A stretch of 64,000 nucleotides of DNA from Paraburkholderia domus (GTDB lineage: Bacteria; Pseudomonadota; Gammaproteobacteria; Burkholderiales; Burkholderiaceae), in contig NZ_CAJNAT010000012.1 of NCBI RefSeq assembly GCF_905220705.1, positions 144,913 through 208,912 on the forward strand, read 5' to 3'. The position numbers were made by a program, and so were the translations under genes. Numbering within the stretch: the first letter of the stretch is position 1; each line of letters opens with the position of its first letter. The notes beneath the pieces were generated by a model. The model saw nothing but the letters and a program-made list of their open reading frames with translations, ran no database searches and was not told the DNA's origin. Positions 8,968 to 18,242 of this stretch are shown here, piece by piece.

Positions 8968-9348
8968 TTACATCGGCAGATGTGATTCGGAATACGGAGA
9001 CGTGCGAATGACCAGTGTGTTCCCGTTCTCGTTCTTGGCTTTGGCGGGGCGCGTGCGGCGTGCTGCGTACCGCCACGCCAACGCGGAAATGGCTGCCAGC
9101 GCATACGCGGCGGCGCGTTCAAGGAATGCGCTCGATGTGCTGAACTTGCCATAGCGGCTCTGCGCATCGGCGAACACGAGAAAGGTCAGCGCGGCATCGA
9201 ACAGCAAGGCTGCCGACGCCAGTGCGACGAAAATGTGCGCGCCGTTGAGCGCGGCGCCGGGTACGAGCCGGTTGCACAGGTGACACGCGCTCAGCACGAT
9301 AGCAAGCAAAGCAAGGTTCGAGACGAGGTCGAACAGAAAGTTGGTCAT
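8968..9348 (-). CDS. Small hypothetical membrane protein
   Basis: I do not recognise the family. From the ATG at 9348 the product has 126 residues with a hydrophobic N-terminal segment (FLFDLVSNLALLAIVLSA), a second around FVALASAALLFDAALTFLVF and a third around AAAYALAAISALAW. A basic stretch RYAARRTRPAKAKNE and a polar tail follow, so a three-TM inner-membrane protein with a positive cytoplasmic end is likely. The frame is open upstream to 9441, but no ribosome site supports a longer form, and the one for 9348 is weak. It has no operon partner. The regular hydrophobic pattern argues for a real gene; expression is unproven. Confidence 0.5.
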   Translation of the reverse strand: MTNFLFDLVSNLALLAIVLSACHLCNRLVPGAALNGAHIFVALASAALLFDAALTFLVFADAQSRYGKFSTSSAFLERAAAYALAAISALAWRYAARRTRPAKAKNENGNTLVIRTSPYSESHLPM

Positions 9349-9806
9349 GTTGACGGAATGAAAGCGCTGGGATCGGCGGTGTTGCCAAAGCGTCTGCTCA
9401 CGCAGCATTGCAGCGTGATTCGCAGAACCGGCCGCGATCATTGCACGTCTCTACATCTCAATAAATATCAATGTTCGGAGTCCGTTGTATCTGCTTCGTA
9501 TCGAAGAGGCGCGATGTAAGAATGTCATCATGGTTGCGTGGGTCATGATGATTTGCGTTGTGAGAATGTTTCACACCCATGCGAAGGACTGTGGCGATAT
9601 CGTTGCGATATCCGTCGGTATCGAGATACTCGCGCGTGAAGCCTGGGCGCGAACGCCGCGGTCAGGCGCCCCGAGGCGGTGGGCGTGGCTGGATGGAGCA
9701 TCCGACGCGGCGGCGTTCTTTGCGGTGGCTGTGCTGCAGTCGGGGGCAGGCGGCGGGAGCGCCGTGAAGGCGTGATTCGCTGACGCCTCGCGTAGATTCG
9801 AGCCGC
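9349..9806. other. Intergenic stretch, 458 bp, no gene supported
   Basis: Located between the small membrane protein and the tRNA-Lys terminator. Short frames exist on both strands but show no domain, ribosome site or credible composition. Two near-adjacent copies of GCGATATC occur around 9594-9612; their meaning is unknown. Confidence 0.45.
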
Positions 9807-9848
9807 AAAAAAGAAAAGGGCTTGCGACGCTGACGCGTGCAAGCCCTT
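9807..9848 (-). terminator. Terminator of tRNA-Lys
   Basis: On the minus strand, AAGGGCTTGC (complement of 9839-9848) pairs with GCAAGCCCTT (complement of 9816-9825), followed by a T-rich run (complement of 9807-9817). It lies just downstream of the tRNA 3' end. Confidence 0.85.
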
Positions 9849-9856
9849 GAATCTTT

Positions 9857-9932
9857 TGGTAGGCCGTACGGGATTCGAACCTGTGACCAACGGATTAAAA
9901 GTCCGCTGCTCTACCAGCTGAGCTAACGACCC
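9857..9932 (-). tRNA. tRNA-Lys (anticodon UUU)
   Basis: A 76-nt cloverleaf on the minus strand. It starts GGGTCGTTAGCTCAG, the anticodon loop is CTTTTAA with anticodon TTT, the T arm is GGTTCGAATCC, and the 3' CCA is encoded. The acceptor stem pairs GGGTCGT with ACGGCCT, with G-U wobbles at the first and fourth pairs. Flanked by a consensus promoter and a terminator, so it is a stand-alone transcription unit. No integrase or attachment site was seen next to it. Confidence 0.97.
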
Positions 9933-9946
9933 AAAAGAGAAGCGAG

Positions 9947-9976
9947 ATTATAGCGATAGCACCTATGGGCTGTCAA
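9947..9976 (-). promoter_or_regulatory. Sigma70 promoter of tRNA-Lys
   Basis: On the minus strand, TTGACA (complement of 9971-9976) and TATAAT (complement of 9947-9952) are both perfect consensus hexamers with an 18-bp spacer. Transcription would start only a few bases before the mature tRNA 5' end. Confidence 0.85.
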
Positions 9977-10016
9977 CCCATGGCGGTTAGTCGAGTCATC
10001 CGCACTTCAGATAGTG

Positions 10017-10047
10017 AAAAGCCCGAGGTATCGCTACCCCGGGCTTT
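10017..10047 (-). terminator. Terminator of the tol-pal operon
   Basis: AAAGCCCG (10018-10025) pairs with CGGGCTTT (10040-10047), extended inside by GGTA/TACC past one mismatch. It sits downstream of cpoB on the minus strand and just before the tRNA-Lys promoter. Confidence 0.8.
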
Positions 10048-10127
10048 CCAGCGAGAGGCGCGCGTGGCTGTTGATCTGGAGACTGCGTGGCCACTGCGCG
10101 TTACGCCAACTGCTAAACCTTCTACGA

Positions 10128-10886
10128 CTACTTGATCTGCGACAGCTTGCTCTGAGCTGACTGCGCGACGTCCGAGCCGCTGTACTGCGCCACGATCTGC
10201 TCCAGCGTCTTCTTGGCCGCGGCCTTCTGACCTTGCTCGAGCTGATTGTTTGCAATCGCGAGCAGCGCTTCCGGCGCTCGCGGATGCTGCGGATAGTTCT
10301 TCACCACACCTTGCCAGGTCGCCGTCGAGCCCTTGTAGTCACGCAACGCATACAGCGCGTTGCCGAGCCAGTACTGCGCGGTCGGCTGATACGGGCTGTT
10401 CGGAAACTTGGAGATGAAGCTGCGGAACGCCGCCGCTGCATTCTTGAAGTCGCCGTTGCGGAACAACTGCGAAGCCGCATTGAACGAATCGGTTTCACCC
10501 GGCTGCACCTCGCCCTGGACGCCGTCCACCGTCTGTTGCTGCGGCTCGAATTTCTTCAGCCGCGTGTCCAGATCGGTGTAGTAGTCCTTCTGCTGTTTTT
10601 GCAGCGTGGTGAGTTGGTTGCCCATATCTTCGTTCTGCCCACGCAGCGTCGCGACCTGCTGATTCAGCTGATCGAGGCGGTTGGACTGATCGAGGATCGT
10701 CCGCTGCGCGGCCGACAGTTGGCTCGACAGGCTATCGGTCTTCGAACGCAGATCGAGAATGGCCTGACGGGCCTGATCGTCGTCGAACATGCCCGCGTGC
10801 GCGGGCACAGCCGCGAAGGCCGTGCCCGCGACGCAGGCCGCTGCGGCAAACCGCAGCCAGGAGAAACGATGCGTCATTCGGCTCAT
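10128..10886 (-). CDS. cpoB: Tol-Pal system protein CpoB (YbgF)
   Basis: A periplasmic coordinator of septal peptidoglycan synthesis and outer-membrane constriction, working with TolA and PBP1B in E. coli. The N-terminus is a signal peptide (WLRFAAAACVAGTAFAAVPAHA). Residues about 40-115 form a heptad-rich coiled coil (LRSKTDSLSSQLSAAQRTILDQ and following), the trimerisation domain. TPR repeats follow from about residue 130 (AASQLFRNGDFKNAAAAFRSFISKFP, YWLGNALYALRDYKGSTATWQGVVKNYP). I chose the ATG at 10886; an overlapping GTG at 10889 and an ATG at 10877 are alternatives. Last gene of the tol operon, 10 bp after pal. Confidence 0.92.
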   Translation of the reverse strand: MSRMTHRFSWLRFAAAACVAGTAFAAVPAHAGMFDDDQARQAILDLRSKTDSLSSQLSAAQRTILDQSNRLDQLNQQVATLRGQNEDMGNQLTTLQKQQKDYYTDLDTRLKKFEPQQQTVDGVQGEVQPGETDSFNAASQLFRNGDFKNAAAAFRSFISKFPNSPYQPTAQYWLGNALYALRDYKGSTATWQGVVKNYPQHPRAPEALLAIANNQLEQGQKAAAKKTLEQIVAQYSGSDVAQSAQSKLSQIK

Positions 10887-10896
10887 CACCTGTTAC

Positions 10897-11406
10897 TTAC
10901 TGTTGGTACACGAGGTCGGCGCGGCGGTTTTGTGCCCACGACGATTCGTCATGACCGGTCGCTTGCGGCTTTTCCTTGCCGAGGCTCACGGCTTCCATTT
11001 GCGAGTCCGCCACGCCCATCAGCGACAGCGAACGGCGCACAGCTTCAGCACGCTTCTGGCCGAGTGCCAGGTTGTACTCGCTGGTGCCGCGTTCGTCGGT
11101 GTTGCCCTGGATCAGGACGTGACGTTGCGGATGGCTCTTCAGGTATTGCGCGTGTTGTTGCAGCAGCGATTGGTAGTCGTCCTTGACCGAGTAGCTGTCG
11201 AAGTCGAAGTAGATGCTGCGCTTGGCGAGCGGGCTGTTCGGGTCGTTCAGCGGATCGACGTTGACCTGAGCGACATCGGTCGGATTCGGTTGCGTCGAAA
11301 CTGCACCACCCTTGTTAGCGTTTTCGTCGAGCTTGACGCCCGAGTGACATGCCGCCAGCGCACCGACCATCAATACGGCAAATGCGAAACGAAGTTTTGA
11401 CATCAT
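10897..11406 (-). CDS. pal: Peptidoglycan-associated lipoprotein Pal
   Basis: An outer-membrane lipoprotein that anchors the membrane to peptidoglycan and binds TolB. The signal peptide ends in the lipobox LAAC with Cys at about residue 20. The C-terminal OmpA-like domain shows SIYFDFDSYSVKDDY, LIQGNTDERGTSEYNLALGQKRA (the peptidoglycan-binding NTDERG..N....R motif) and a closing NRRADLVYQ. At 169 residues it matches the family. The ribosome site GGAGAG lies 7 bases before the ATG at 11406. Between tolB and cpoB, as in most proteobacteria. Confidence 0.96.
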   Translation of the reverse strand: MMSKLRFAFAVLMVGALAACHSGVKLDENANKGGAVSTQPNPTDVAQVNVDPLNDPNSPLAKRSIYFDFDSYSVKDDYQSLLQQHAQYLKSHPQRHVLIQGNTDERGTSEYNLALGQKRAEAVRRSLSLMGVADSQMEAVSLGKEKPQATGHDESSWAQNRRADLVYQQ

Positions 11407-11439
11407 TTTGTTACTCTCCTTGTGTTATTGCATCAACAG

Positions 11440-12732
11440 TTACTGCATAAACGGGCCCCAGGACGGCTCGCGTACGCTGCCGCCCTGAACGGACAGGACC
11501 TGCCGAGTGCGACCGTCGGTCGATACTGCGGCCAACACGCCACGGCCGTTCACCTGTGTGGCGTAAAGAATGTACTGACCGTTCGCCGCGAAGCTCGGCG
11601 ATTCGTCATGTGTGGTGTCCGTCAGGCCCGTGGCCGTATTGCCTTGCAGGTCCTGGATATAGAGCCTGAAGCCACCGCCGACACGCGAGATATAGGCGAG
11701 CTGCTTGCCGTCCGGGCTGACGCGCGGGCTGGTGTTGTAGTTGCCCGTGAAGGTCACGCGCTGCGCGGCGCCGGCATTCTCGCCCTGGGCCGACATCTTG
11801 TAGATCTGCGGTTGGCCGCCGCGGTCGCTGGTGAAATAGATCGACTGGCCGTCAGGAGAGAAGCACGGTTCAGTGTCGATCGAGGTACCTTGCGTCAGGC
11901 GCCGCAGGCCGCTGCCGTCAGCATTGACGGCGAAAATCTGCGTGTTGCCGGTGCGCGAGAGCGCGACGGCCAGCGTGCGGCCATCAGGCGACCAGGCCGG
12001 CGCACTGTTGTTACCTTTCTGGTCCGATACGACCACGCGACGGCCCGTAGGCAGGTCGTGGATATAGACGATCGGCTTCTTCTTTTCGAACGAAACGTAA
12101 GCGACCTTGGTGCCGTCAGGCGACCACGCCGGCGAGATGATCGGCTCGGGGCTGGACAGCGCGATGTGCGCGTCCTGGCCGTCCGAATCGGAAATCTGCA
12201 ACTGATAACGGCCGCCGGTCTTGATGACATACGAGAGGCGCGTGGCGAACACGCCGCGGCCGCCCATCAGCTTCGCGTAGATATAGTCCGCGACCTTGTG
12301 CGCGCTCATGCGCAGCCCGCTTTCCGGGCTCACCAGCACGAGGCCGCCGAGGCTTTCGCCCTTGACGGTGTCGTACAGTTTGAAGCGCACTTCGTACTGG
12401 CCGTTCGGCAAACGGTTCACGCTGCCCGACACGAACGCGTTGGCGCCCTTGGCCTTCCAGCTGCCGAGGTCGACGGAATCGGTTTCTGCGACCGGCGTGC
12501 TGCCCGCGTCGATATTCGTGAATTTCCCGCTGCGTTGCAGATCCTGACGCACGATCGTGCTGACCTGCTGCGGCGAGTTCGCTTCATTGGCGAAATTCGC
12601 CGTTGCGATCGGAAACTGGGTGGACCCGACGCCCGTCACGAGGACGTTGAGTTGCGCATTGGCTGCTCCGCCGACGGCGATCAGGCACGACGCTACAAGT
12701 GTCCGCAGGCCTAGCTTGGTCATCAAACTCAT
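11440..12732 (-). CDS. tolB: Tol-Pal system protein TolB
   Basis: A periplasmic beta-propeller protein that shuttles between Pal and TolA. From the ATG at 12732 a signal peptide runs to GGAANA, then the N-terminal alpha/beta domain (TIVRQDLQRSGKF). The C-terminal propeller is marked by repeated SPDGxxxxxxS blades (PAWSPDGTKVAYVSF, PAWSPDGRTLAVALS, PCFSPDGQSIYFTSDRGG, PRVSPDGKQLAYIS). It has 430 residues, as expected. The frame is open up to 12798, but the added residues precede the signal peptide and are not credible. 140 bp separate it from tolA. Confidence 0.95.
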   Translation of the reverse strand: MSLMTKLGLRTLVASCLIAVGGAANAQLNVLVTGVGSTQFPIATANFANEANSPQQVSTIVRQDLQRSGKFTNIDAGSTPVAETDSVDLGSWKAKGANAFVSGSVNRLPNGQYEVRFKLYDTVKGESLGGLVLVSPESGLRMSAHKVADYIYAKLMGGRGVFATRLSYVIKTGGRYQLQISDSDGQDAHIALSSPEPIISPAWSPDGTKVAYVSFEKKKPIVYIHDLPTGRRVVVSDQKGNNSAPAWSPDGRTLAVALSRTGNTQIFAVNADGSGLRRLTQGTSIDTEPCFSPDGQSIYFTSDRGGQPQIYKMSAQGENAGAAQRVTFTGNYNTSPRVSPDGKQLAYISRVGGGFRLYIQDLQGNTATGLTDTTHDESPSFAANGQYILYATQVNGRGVLAAVSTDGRTRQVLSVQGGSVREPSWGPFMQ

Positions 12733-12872
12733 GCTGAATGGTTTCCCCAAAAACGGTTTTACTAACACTTCATGACAGCATGACAGACCCGCAAACATTT
12801 AATTCGTTCCCGGGCGCGCCACGCTGGGCGGGGCGCTTCGTCTGCTGTCAACTGACTGTCAATCTGTTGCAA

Positions 12873-13895
12873 TCATCCTGCCGGGCGCAACGTAATCTTG
12901 AAGCTGGTCGGCGTCTTCCCGTCGATGTCCTGAGGCATCGGATTGGAGCGCTGGACAGCCCGCAGTGCCGCATCGTCCCACGCCGAGTTGCCGCTGCTGC
13001 GCGAGATCTGCGCGTCCAGCAGCGTGCCCGTTGGCGAGCAGCGTACGGAGATCACAGTCTCAAGACCTTCCGTTTCGCCACCCCACGAGATGTTCGGGCG
13101 GACCACACGACGCACCTTGTCCGCGTAACCCGGCGATGTCGCCGTACCACCTGAGCCGCTACCCGTGCCGCTCTTCGCAAGCCCATTGCCGGTCGAGCCT
13201 TCGCCACCGGCCGAACCTTGCATCTGGGCAAGCCGCGCACGCCGTTCCGCATCCAGCTTCTTGGCTTGCGCCGCAGCATCGGCCTGGGCCTGGGCCTTGG
13301 CCTTCGCCGCTTTCTGCGCATCGGCCTTCTTCTGCGCGTCAGCTTCGGCCTGTTTTTGCTGCTCCTGCTGCTGTTGTTCTTTCAACTGCTGCTGTTTTTG
13401 CTGCTCGGCCAATTGCTGCTGCTTCAGGTTCGCGGCCTGCTGCTGTTGCACCTGTTTCTGCTTGGCAGCCGCTGCTTTTTGCGCGGCAAGTTGCGCAGCC
13501 TGATCGGCCGCCAACTGCTGCTGGCGCTTCGCCTCGGCTTCCTGCTGGGCTTGCAGCTTCTGCTGACGCAGCTGCTCAGCCAGTTGCGCCTGGCGGGCCG
13601 CTTCCTGTTGCTGGCGTTTCTTTTCCTGTAGCGCGATGTCGGCCTGTTCGTCCGGCAGCGGCGGGGCAGGGGCTACGGGTACGGGCGGCGGAGGCGGCTG
13701 ACGCGGGATGGCCGTATCGGGCACCTCGGTCCACAGTTCGGCTTCCGCGCCGGCCGGCGTGCTGTTCTGCCATTGAATGCCGTGGTACAGGAAGAATCCG
13801 AGCAGCGCATGCATCACCAGCGCGAACGCGAAGGCTCGCCCGGTGCCGCGTTCACGCGGTGGCTGGAGCGGGTATTCGGAATTCTTGCGGATCAT
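12873..13895 (-). CDS. tolA: Tol-Pal system protein TolA
   Basis: An inner-membrane protein spanning the periplasm that links TolQR to TolB/Pal using the proton motive force. One TM segment (AFAFALVMHALLGFFLYHG, residues 22-40) is followed by a Pro-rich stretch. A long Gln/Ala/Lys-rich helical domain II covers about residues 90-225, with runs of Q and KAAAAKQK. A Gly/Ser hinge leads to the C-terminal TolA/TonB-like domain (VRRVVRPNISWGGETEGLETVISVRCSPTGTLLDAQI). The composition gives the strand a strong repeat-like appearance, which is normal for tolA. Its start overlaps the tolR stop by 4 bases. Confidence 0.94.
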   Translation of the reverse strand: MIRKNSEYPLQPPRERGTGRAFAFALVMHALLGFFLYHGIQWQNSTPAGAEAELWTEVPDTAIPRQPPPPPVPVAPAPPLPDEQADIALQEKKRQQQEAARQAQLAEQLRQQKLQAQQEAEAKRQQQLAADQAAQLAAQKAAAAKQKQVQQQQAANLKQQQLAEQQKQQQLKEQQQQEQQKQAEADAQKKADAQKAAKAKAQAQADAAAQAKKLDAERRARLAQMQGSAGGEGSTGNGLAKSGTGSGSGGTATSPGYADKVRRVVRPNISWGGETEGLETVISVRCSPTGTLLDAQISRSSGNSAWDDAALRAVQRSNPMPQDIDGKTPTSFKITLRPAG

Positions 13896-14335
13896 TGCGA
13901 TTTGACGAGCAGTCCAACGCGTTTGACGCCCTGAGCTTTCAGCTCGGACATCACATTCATCACGACTTCGTACTTCACGGTCTTGTCGGCGGCGATCACG
14001 ACCGGCTGGTCAGGGTGCGATTGCGCGCGGTCGGCGATGAAGCCGTGGAGATCGGCCTTGGTCATGTCTTCCTGTTGCTGCGCGCCCGCGTCGTCCTTGT
14101 ATTTGACGCTCATATTGCCGTCTGCGCGAATATTGACGATCACGGGCGGAGTCTGTTGCTGCGGCGCTGCACCGCCGACGGTCGGCAGATTGACGATCGA
14201 CGGGGCGACGAGCGGCGCGGTCACCATGAAGATCACGAGAAGCACGAGCATCACGTCGATATACGGCACGACATTGATGTCGGCCATCGCGCGGCGCTGA
14301 CGGGAGCCGCGCATACTGGAGGAAGAGCCTGCCAT
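13892..14335 (-). CDS. tolR: Tol-Pal system protein TolR
   Basis: An ExbD/TolR inner-membrane protein, part of the proton-driven TolQR motor. One TM helix has the essential Asp of the family (INVVPYIDVMLVLLVIFMVTAPL, Asp near residue 27), with a periplasmic domain ending VMSELKAQGVKRVGLLV. At 147 residues it is full length. Sits 10 bp after tolQ and overlaps tolA by 4 bases, showing tight translational coupling in the operon. Confidence 0.95.
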   Translation of the reverse strand: MAGSSSSMRGSRQRRAMADINVVPYIDVMLVLLVIFMVTAPLVAPSIVNLPTVGGAAPQQQTPPVIVNIRADGNMSVKYKDDAGAQQQEDMTKADLHGFIADRAQSHPDQPVVIAADKTVKYEVVMNVMSELKAQGVKRVGLLVKSQ

Positions 14336-14345
14336 CGTGGACTCC

Positions 14346-15023
14346 TTACTGTGCCTGACGCTGCAAAATGTTCGAGAACTCTTCGATAAACGTCTCGAAG
14401 CGGATCGCCAGACGGTCGATATCGTGCGCGTAGCGGTTGTAGGCGACCACGGCCGGAATCGCGGCGAACAGGCCGATTGCGGTGGCGGTCAGCGCTTCGG
14501 CAATGCCCGGCGCAACGTTCGCAAGCGTAGCCTGCTGCACGTTGGCGAGGCCGCGGAACGCATTCATGATCCCCCAAACCGTGCCGAACAGACCGATATA
14601 CGGGCTGACCGAGCCGACCGACGCGAGAAACGCCAGATTTGCCTCGAGCACGTCCATTTCACGCTGGAACGCCGCGCGCATGGCACGGCGTGCGCCGTCG
14701 AGAATCGCGCCTGAATCGTTCAGGCGCTTTTCCTTACCCTTCAGGAATTCGCGCATGCCGGACTCGAAAATCCGTTCCAGTGCGCCGATCGTGTGGCGGT
14801 TGTTCGCGGCGCTCTGATAGAGCGCCTGCAGGTCGCCGCCCGACCAGAAATCGCGTTCGAAGCGTTCAGTTTGCGCGCGCGCCCGGCGGATCGCAAACCA
14901 CTTGCGGAAGATGAAAGTCCACGACAGCAGCGACAACAGAAGCAGCAGCGCCATGACGGCCTGCGCCAGCAGGCTCGCATTGAGTACGAGAGAAATGATC
15001 GAAAGATCTTGTGTAGTGTTCAT
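14346..15023 (-). CDS. tolQ: Tol-Pal system protein TolQ
   Basis: An ExbB/TolQ/MotA-type inner-membrane subunit, 225 residues. TM1 spans residues 13-35 (LNASLLAQAVMALLLLLSLLSW), and a cytoplasmic loop contains FERDFWSGGDL. TM2 and TM3 contain FLASVGSVSPYIGLFGTVWGIMNAF and VAPGIAEALTATAIGLFAAIPAVVAYN, the characteristic proton-channel sequence with its conserved Thr and Pro/Gly residues. With TolR it energises TolA. First membrane subunit of the operon after ybgC. Confidence 0.95.
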   Translation of the reverse strand: MNTTQDLSIISLVLNASLLAQAVMALLLLLSLLSWTFIFRKWFAIRRARAQTERFERDFWSGGDLQALYQSAANNRHTIGALERIFESGMREFLKGKEKRLNDSGAILDGARRAMRAAFQREMDVLEANLAFLASVGSVSPYIGLFGTVWGIMNAFRGLANVQQATLANVAPGIAEALTATAIGLFAAIPAVVAYNRYAHDIDRLAIRFETFIEEFSNILQRQAQ

Positions 15024-15178
15024 AAAGGTTCGTTTTAACGTCCCGGAAGGGGGCGTCCGGCTGCAAGGTCACTCGAAGCTTGCCGTGAGCAAAACGGAAG
15101 CATCGGCGATATTGCAAGCCGAACCATGCTTTGTGTTGCTTGATCGATATGAGTTCACTGGCCCCGTAACAACGGGGT

Positions 15179-15658
15179 TCAGTCGTTGTCCGTTGACATA
15201 CCGCGGTCGTTCACATTTGGCCCGCGCCGCAAAGCGGCGAGAACCGGTGGCGGAATCGCGGCCGGCCGCAGCGCAATGCGGTCGACGCAGCCAAGCCGGA
15301 TGGAACCGGTAGCAAGCAGCGTACCGTCCCGCCACGCTTCCTGCGCAAAATCGACGGATGCGCGGCCAAGACGCTCGATTCGGCTTACCACTTTGACGAC
15401 GTCGTCGAGCCGGGCCGGCGCCCGATAGTCGACTGCGGTGCTGCGCACGATGAAGATTGCGTCCGTGTCATCTGCCAGCCGGTTCTGGCCGACGCCGCAC
15501 GCGCGCAGCCATTCGGTGCGCGCCCGCTCAAAAAACTTCAGGTAATTCGCGTAAAACACGATGCCGCCGGCGTCGGTATCTTCGTAGTACACGCGGATTG
15601 GCCACGTGAAGCTGATTTCCGTGCCGGACTGGCTGGTCAACATATTCATGCGGCGCAT
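15179..15658 (-). CDS. ybgC: Tol-Pal associated acyl-CoA thioesterase YbgC
   Basis: A hot-dog-fold thioesterase, cytoplasmic, the first gene of many tol-pal operons. The YbgC signature VYYEDTDAGGIVFYANYLKFFERARTEWL is complete, including the catalytic Asp of EDTDAGG. RSTAVDYRAPARLDDVVKV is the second conserved block. The start is uncertain: the frame offers GTG at 15673 and ATGs at 15658, 15649 and 15643, none with a good ribosome site; I chose 15658 (159 residues). 155 bp separate it from tolQ, so tolQ may also have its own promoter. Confidence 0.9.
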   Translation of the reverse strand: MRRMNMLTSQSGTEISFTWPIRVYYEDTDAGGIVFYANYLKFFERARTEWLRACGVGQNRLADDTDAIFIVRSTAVDYRAPARLDDVVKVVSRIERLGRASVDFAQEAWRDGTLLATGSIRLGCVDRIALRPAAIPPPVLAALRRGPNVNDRGMSTDND

Positions 15659-15728
15659 TTTACCGGAACGCACACCCGGAGGTCTGTTTCAAGATGTGCG
15701 CCCCGCCCGGCGGCCCTCAGCTGGAATT

Positions 15729-16475
15729 TCAGCCGCGATGAACCGACAAAGCGGAGAACGATTGGGCCACCGGCATCAGCTCGATCGTGTTGATGTTGAC
15801 GTGTGCAGGCCGGGTGGCGATCCAGTAGATCGAGTCGGCGATATCTTCGGGTGTCAGCGGTTGTACGTTTTCGTACATTTTGGCCGCTTTTTCGTCGTTG
15901 CCGCGGAAACGCACGTTCGAGAACTCGGTGCCGCCGCACAGGCCCGGCTCGATGTTGGTCACGCGCAATGCCGTGCCGGCCAGATCGGCACGCAGATTCA
16001 GACTGAACTGGTGCACGAACGCTTTGGTGGCGCCATAGACGTTGCCGCCCGCATAAGGCCAGCTGCCGGCCGCCGAACCCAGATTGAAGATGTGACCGCG
16101 ATTGCGCTCCACCATGCCGGGCAGGAGGGCGTGCGTAATCTGCACGAGGCCCGTGCAGTTGGTGTCAATCATGGTGTTCCATTCGTCGAGATTCGCCTTT
16201 TGCGCCGGCTCGACGCCGAGCGCGAGCCCGGCATTGTTGACGAGCACGTCGAGCGCGGCGAAATCGGCGGGCAGCGAGGCCGGCACGGCTTCGACGGCGG
16301 CGCGGTCGCGCACGTCGAGTTCATACGGCAGAAGGGCGTCGCCGAGTTCGTCGGCGAGTTCCTGCAGGCGGTCCTTACGGCGCGCGGTGGCGACGACACG
16401 ATGGCCACCCTTGACGAAAGCACGAGCAATAGCGGCGCCGAATCCCGCGGACGCTCCGGTGACGAACACGATCAT
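15729..16475 (-). CDS. ydfG: NADP-dependent 3-hydroxy acid dehydrogenase (YdfG-like SDR)
   Basis: A 248-residue classical short-chain dehydrogenase. TGASAGFGAAIARAF is the TGxxxGxG cofactor motif, VATARRKDRL suggests NADP preference, and DVLVNNAGLALG is the NNAG motif. The catalytic Ser-Tyr-Lys are in NLGSAAGSWPYAGGNVYGATK. The C-terminal half (IEPGLCGGTEFSNVRF, INTIELMPVAQS, ending in SVHRG) matches E. coli YdfG, which oxidises L-serine and related 3-hydroxy acids and reduces malonic semialdehyde. The ATG at 16475 is supported by AGGGA six bases upstream. The same frame stays open antisense across glyA and nrdR to 18791, but that part is not coding. Confidence 0.92.
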   Translation of the reverse strand: MIVFVTGASAGFGAAIARAFVKGGHRVVATARRKDRLQELADELGDALLPYELDVRDRAAVEAVPASLPADFAALDVLVNNAGLALGVEPAQKANLDEWNTMIDTNCTGLVQITHALLPGMVERNRGHIFNLGSAAGSWPYAGGNVYGATKAFVHQFSLNLRADLAGTALRVTNIEPGLCGGTEFSNVRFRGNDEKAAKMYENVQPLTPEDIADSIYWIATRPAHVNINTIELMPVAQSFSALSVHRG

Positions 16476-16717
16476 TGCAGTTCCCTGGCTGGTAAAAGAG
16501 AAAGGTCCCAAGCCTACTTCCAATGCGGCGCTGCGGCAAGGATGAACCAGCCGTACAAGCGGCTGTGGCAGGGAGGCGGAGCGGGTTCCGGGTGCGCTTT
16601 CGTCAGACATTTGCAAGCTGCTGGCGGCAGCGCCGTAACCGGCTTCGCGAGCGCCCAAGGGGTCGTCAGGAAGCCGGTTGCCTATTCGATCCTCTTCCAA
16701 TAAACTAACGCGCTCAT

Positions 16718-16819
16718 CCCTGCGTGACTGGCGATAGAACCGGTTCAAGCAATCGGGTTCAAGGTGGAACAACCCACCGTGAAGCGCAGGGTGCCGTTTT
16801 GCCGTTCGCCTGGGCAGCC
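16718..16819 (+). promoter_or_regulatory. ZTP (pfl) riboswitch candidate upstream of glyA
   Basis: CCCTGCG (16718-16724) pairs with CGCAGGG (16785-16791) as P1. Inside it GGTGG (16763-16767) pairs with CCACC (16774-16778). The 5' strand carries GTGACTGGCGATAG and the 3' domain ends CCGTTCGCCTGGGCAG, the two most conserved stretches of the pfl/ZTP aptamer. GGCG (16730-16733) can pair with CGCC (16807-16810) as the inter-domain pseudoknot. ZTP riboswitches sense 10-formyl-THF shortage via ZTP and control one-carbon genes such as glyA. The expression platform (about 170 bases to the glyA start) shows no T-run terminator, so control may be translational or Rho-dependent. Recognised by eye, not by covariance search. 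Confidence 0.85.
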
Positions 16820-16988
16820 GTGATCCGCGCGCATTTATCTGCGCTGACGGTGGCTGTCCTGCCTCGCGTGTGCGGCGATTCTCCATCCGCCACGTCAGGG
16901 CTGGCCCAGCCGCCAGCAGCGCTGCGTACCCTCTACGCAAGATTCGGCGCACGATCCGGTCAACCTGAACACACTCAACGGAATCCGT

Positions 16989-18236
<1,248 letters not shown>

Positions 18237-18242
18237 GCCGCC

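Noticed and set aside
9543..9890. A minus-strand frame running out of tRNA-Lys.
   Set aside because: It starts within the tRNA gene and crosses its terminator; Arg/Pro-rich with no family match.
9857..9932. tRNA-Lys as an integration site for a genomic island.
   Set aside because: No partial tRNA repeat, integrase or composition shift was seen on either side.
13100..13650. Repeat-like CAG/CTG-rich stretch.
   Set aside because: It is the Gln/Ala/Lys-rich helical domain of TolA, normal for this gene.
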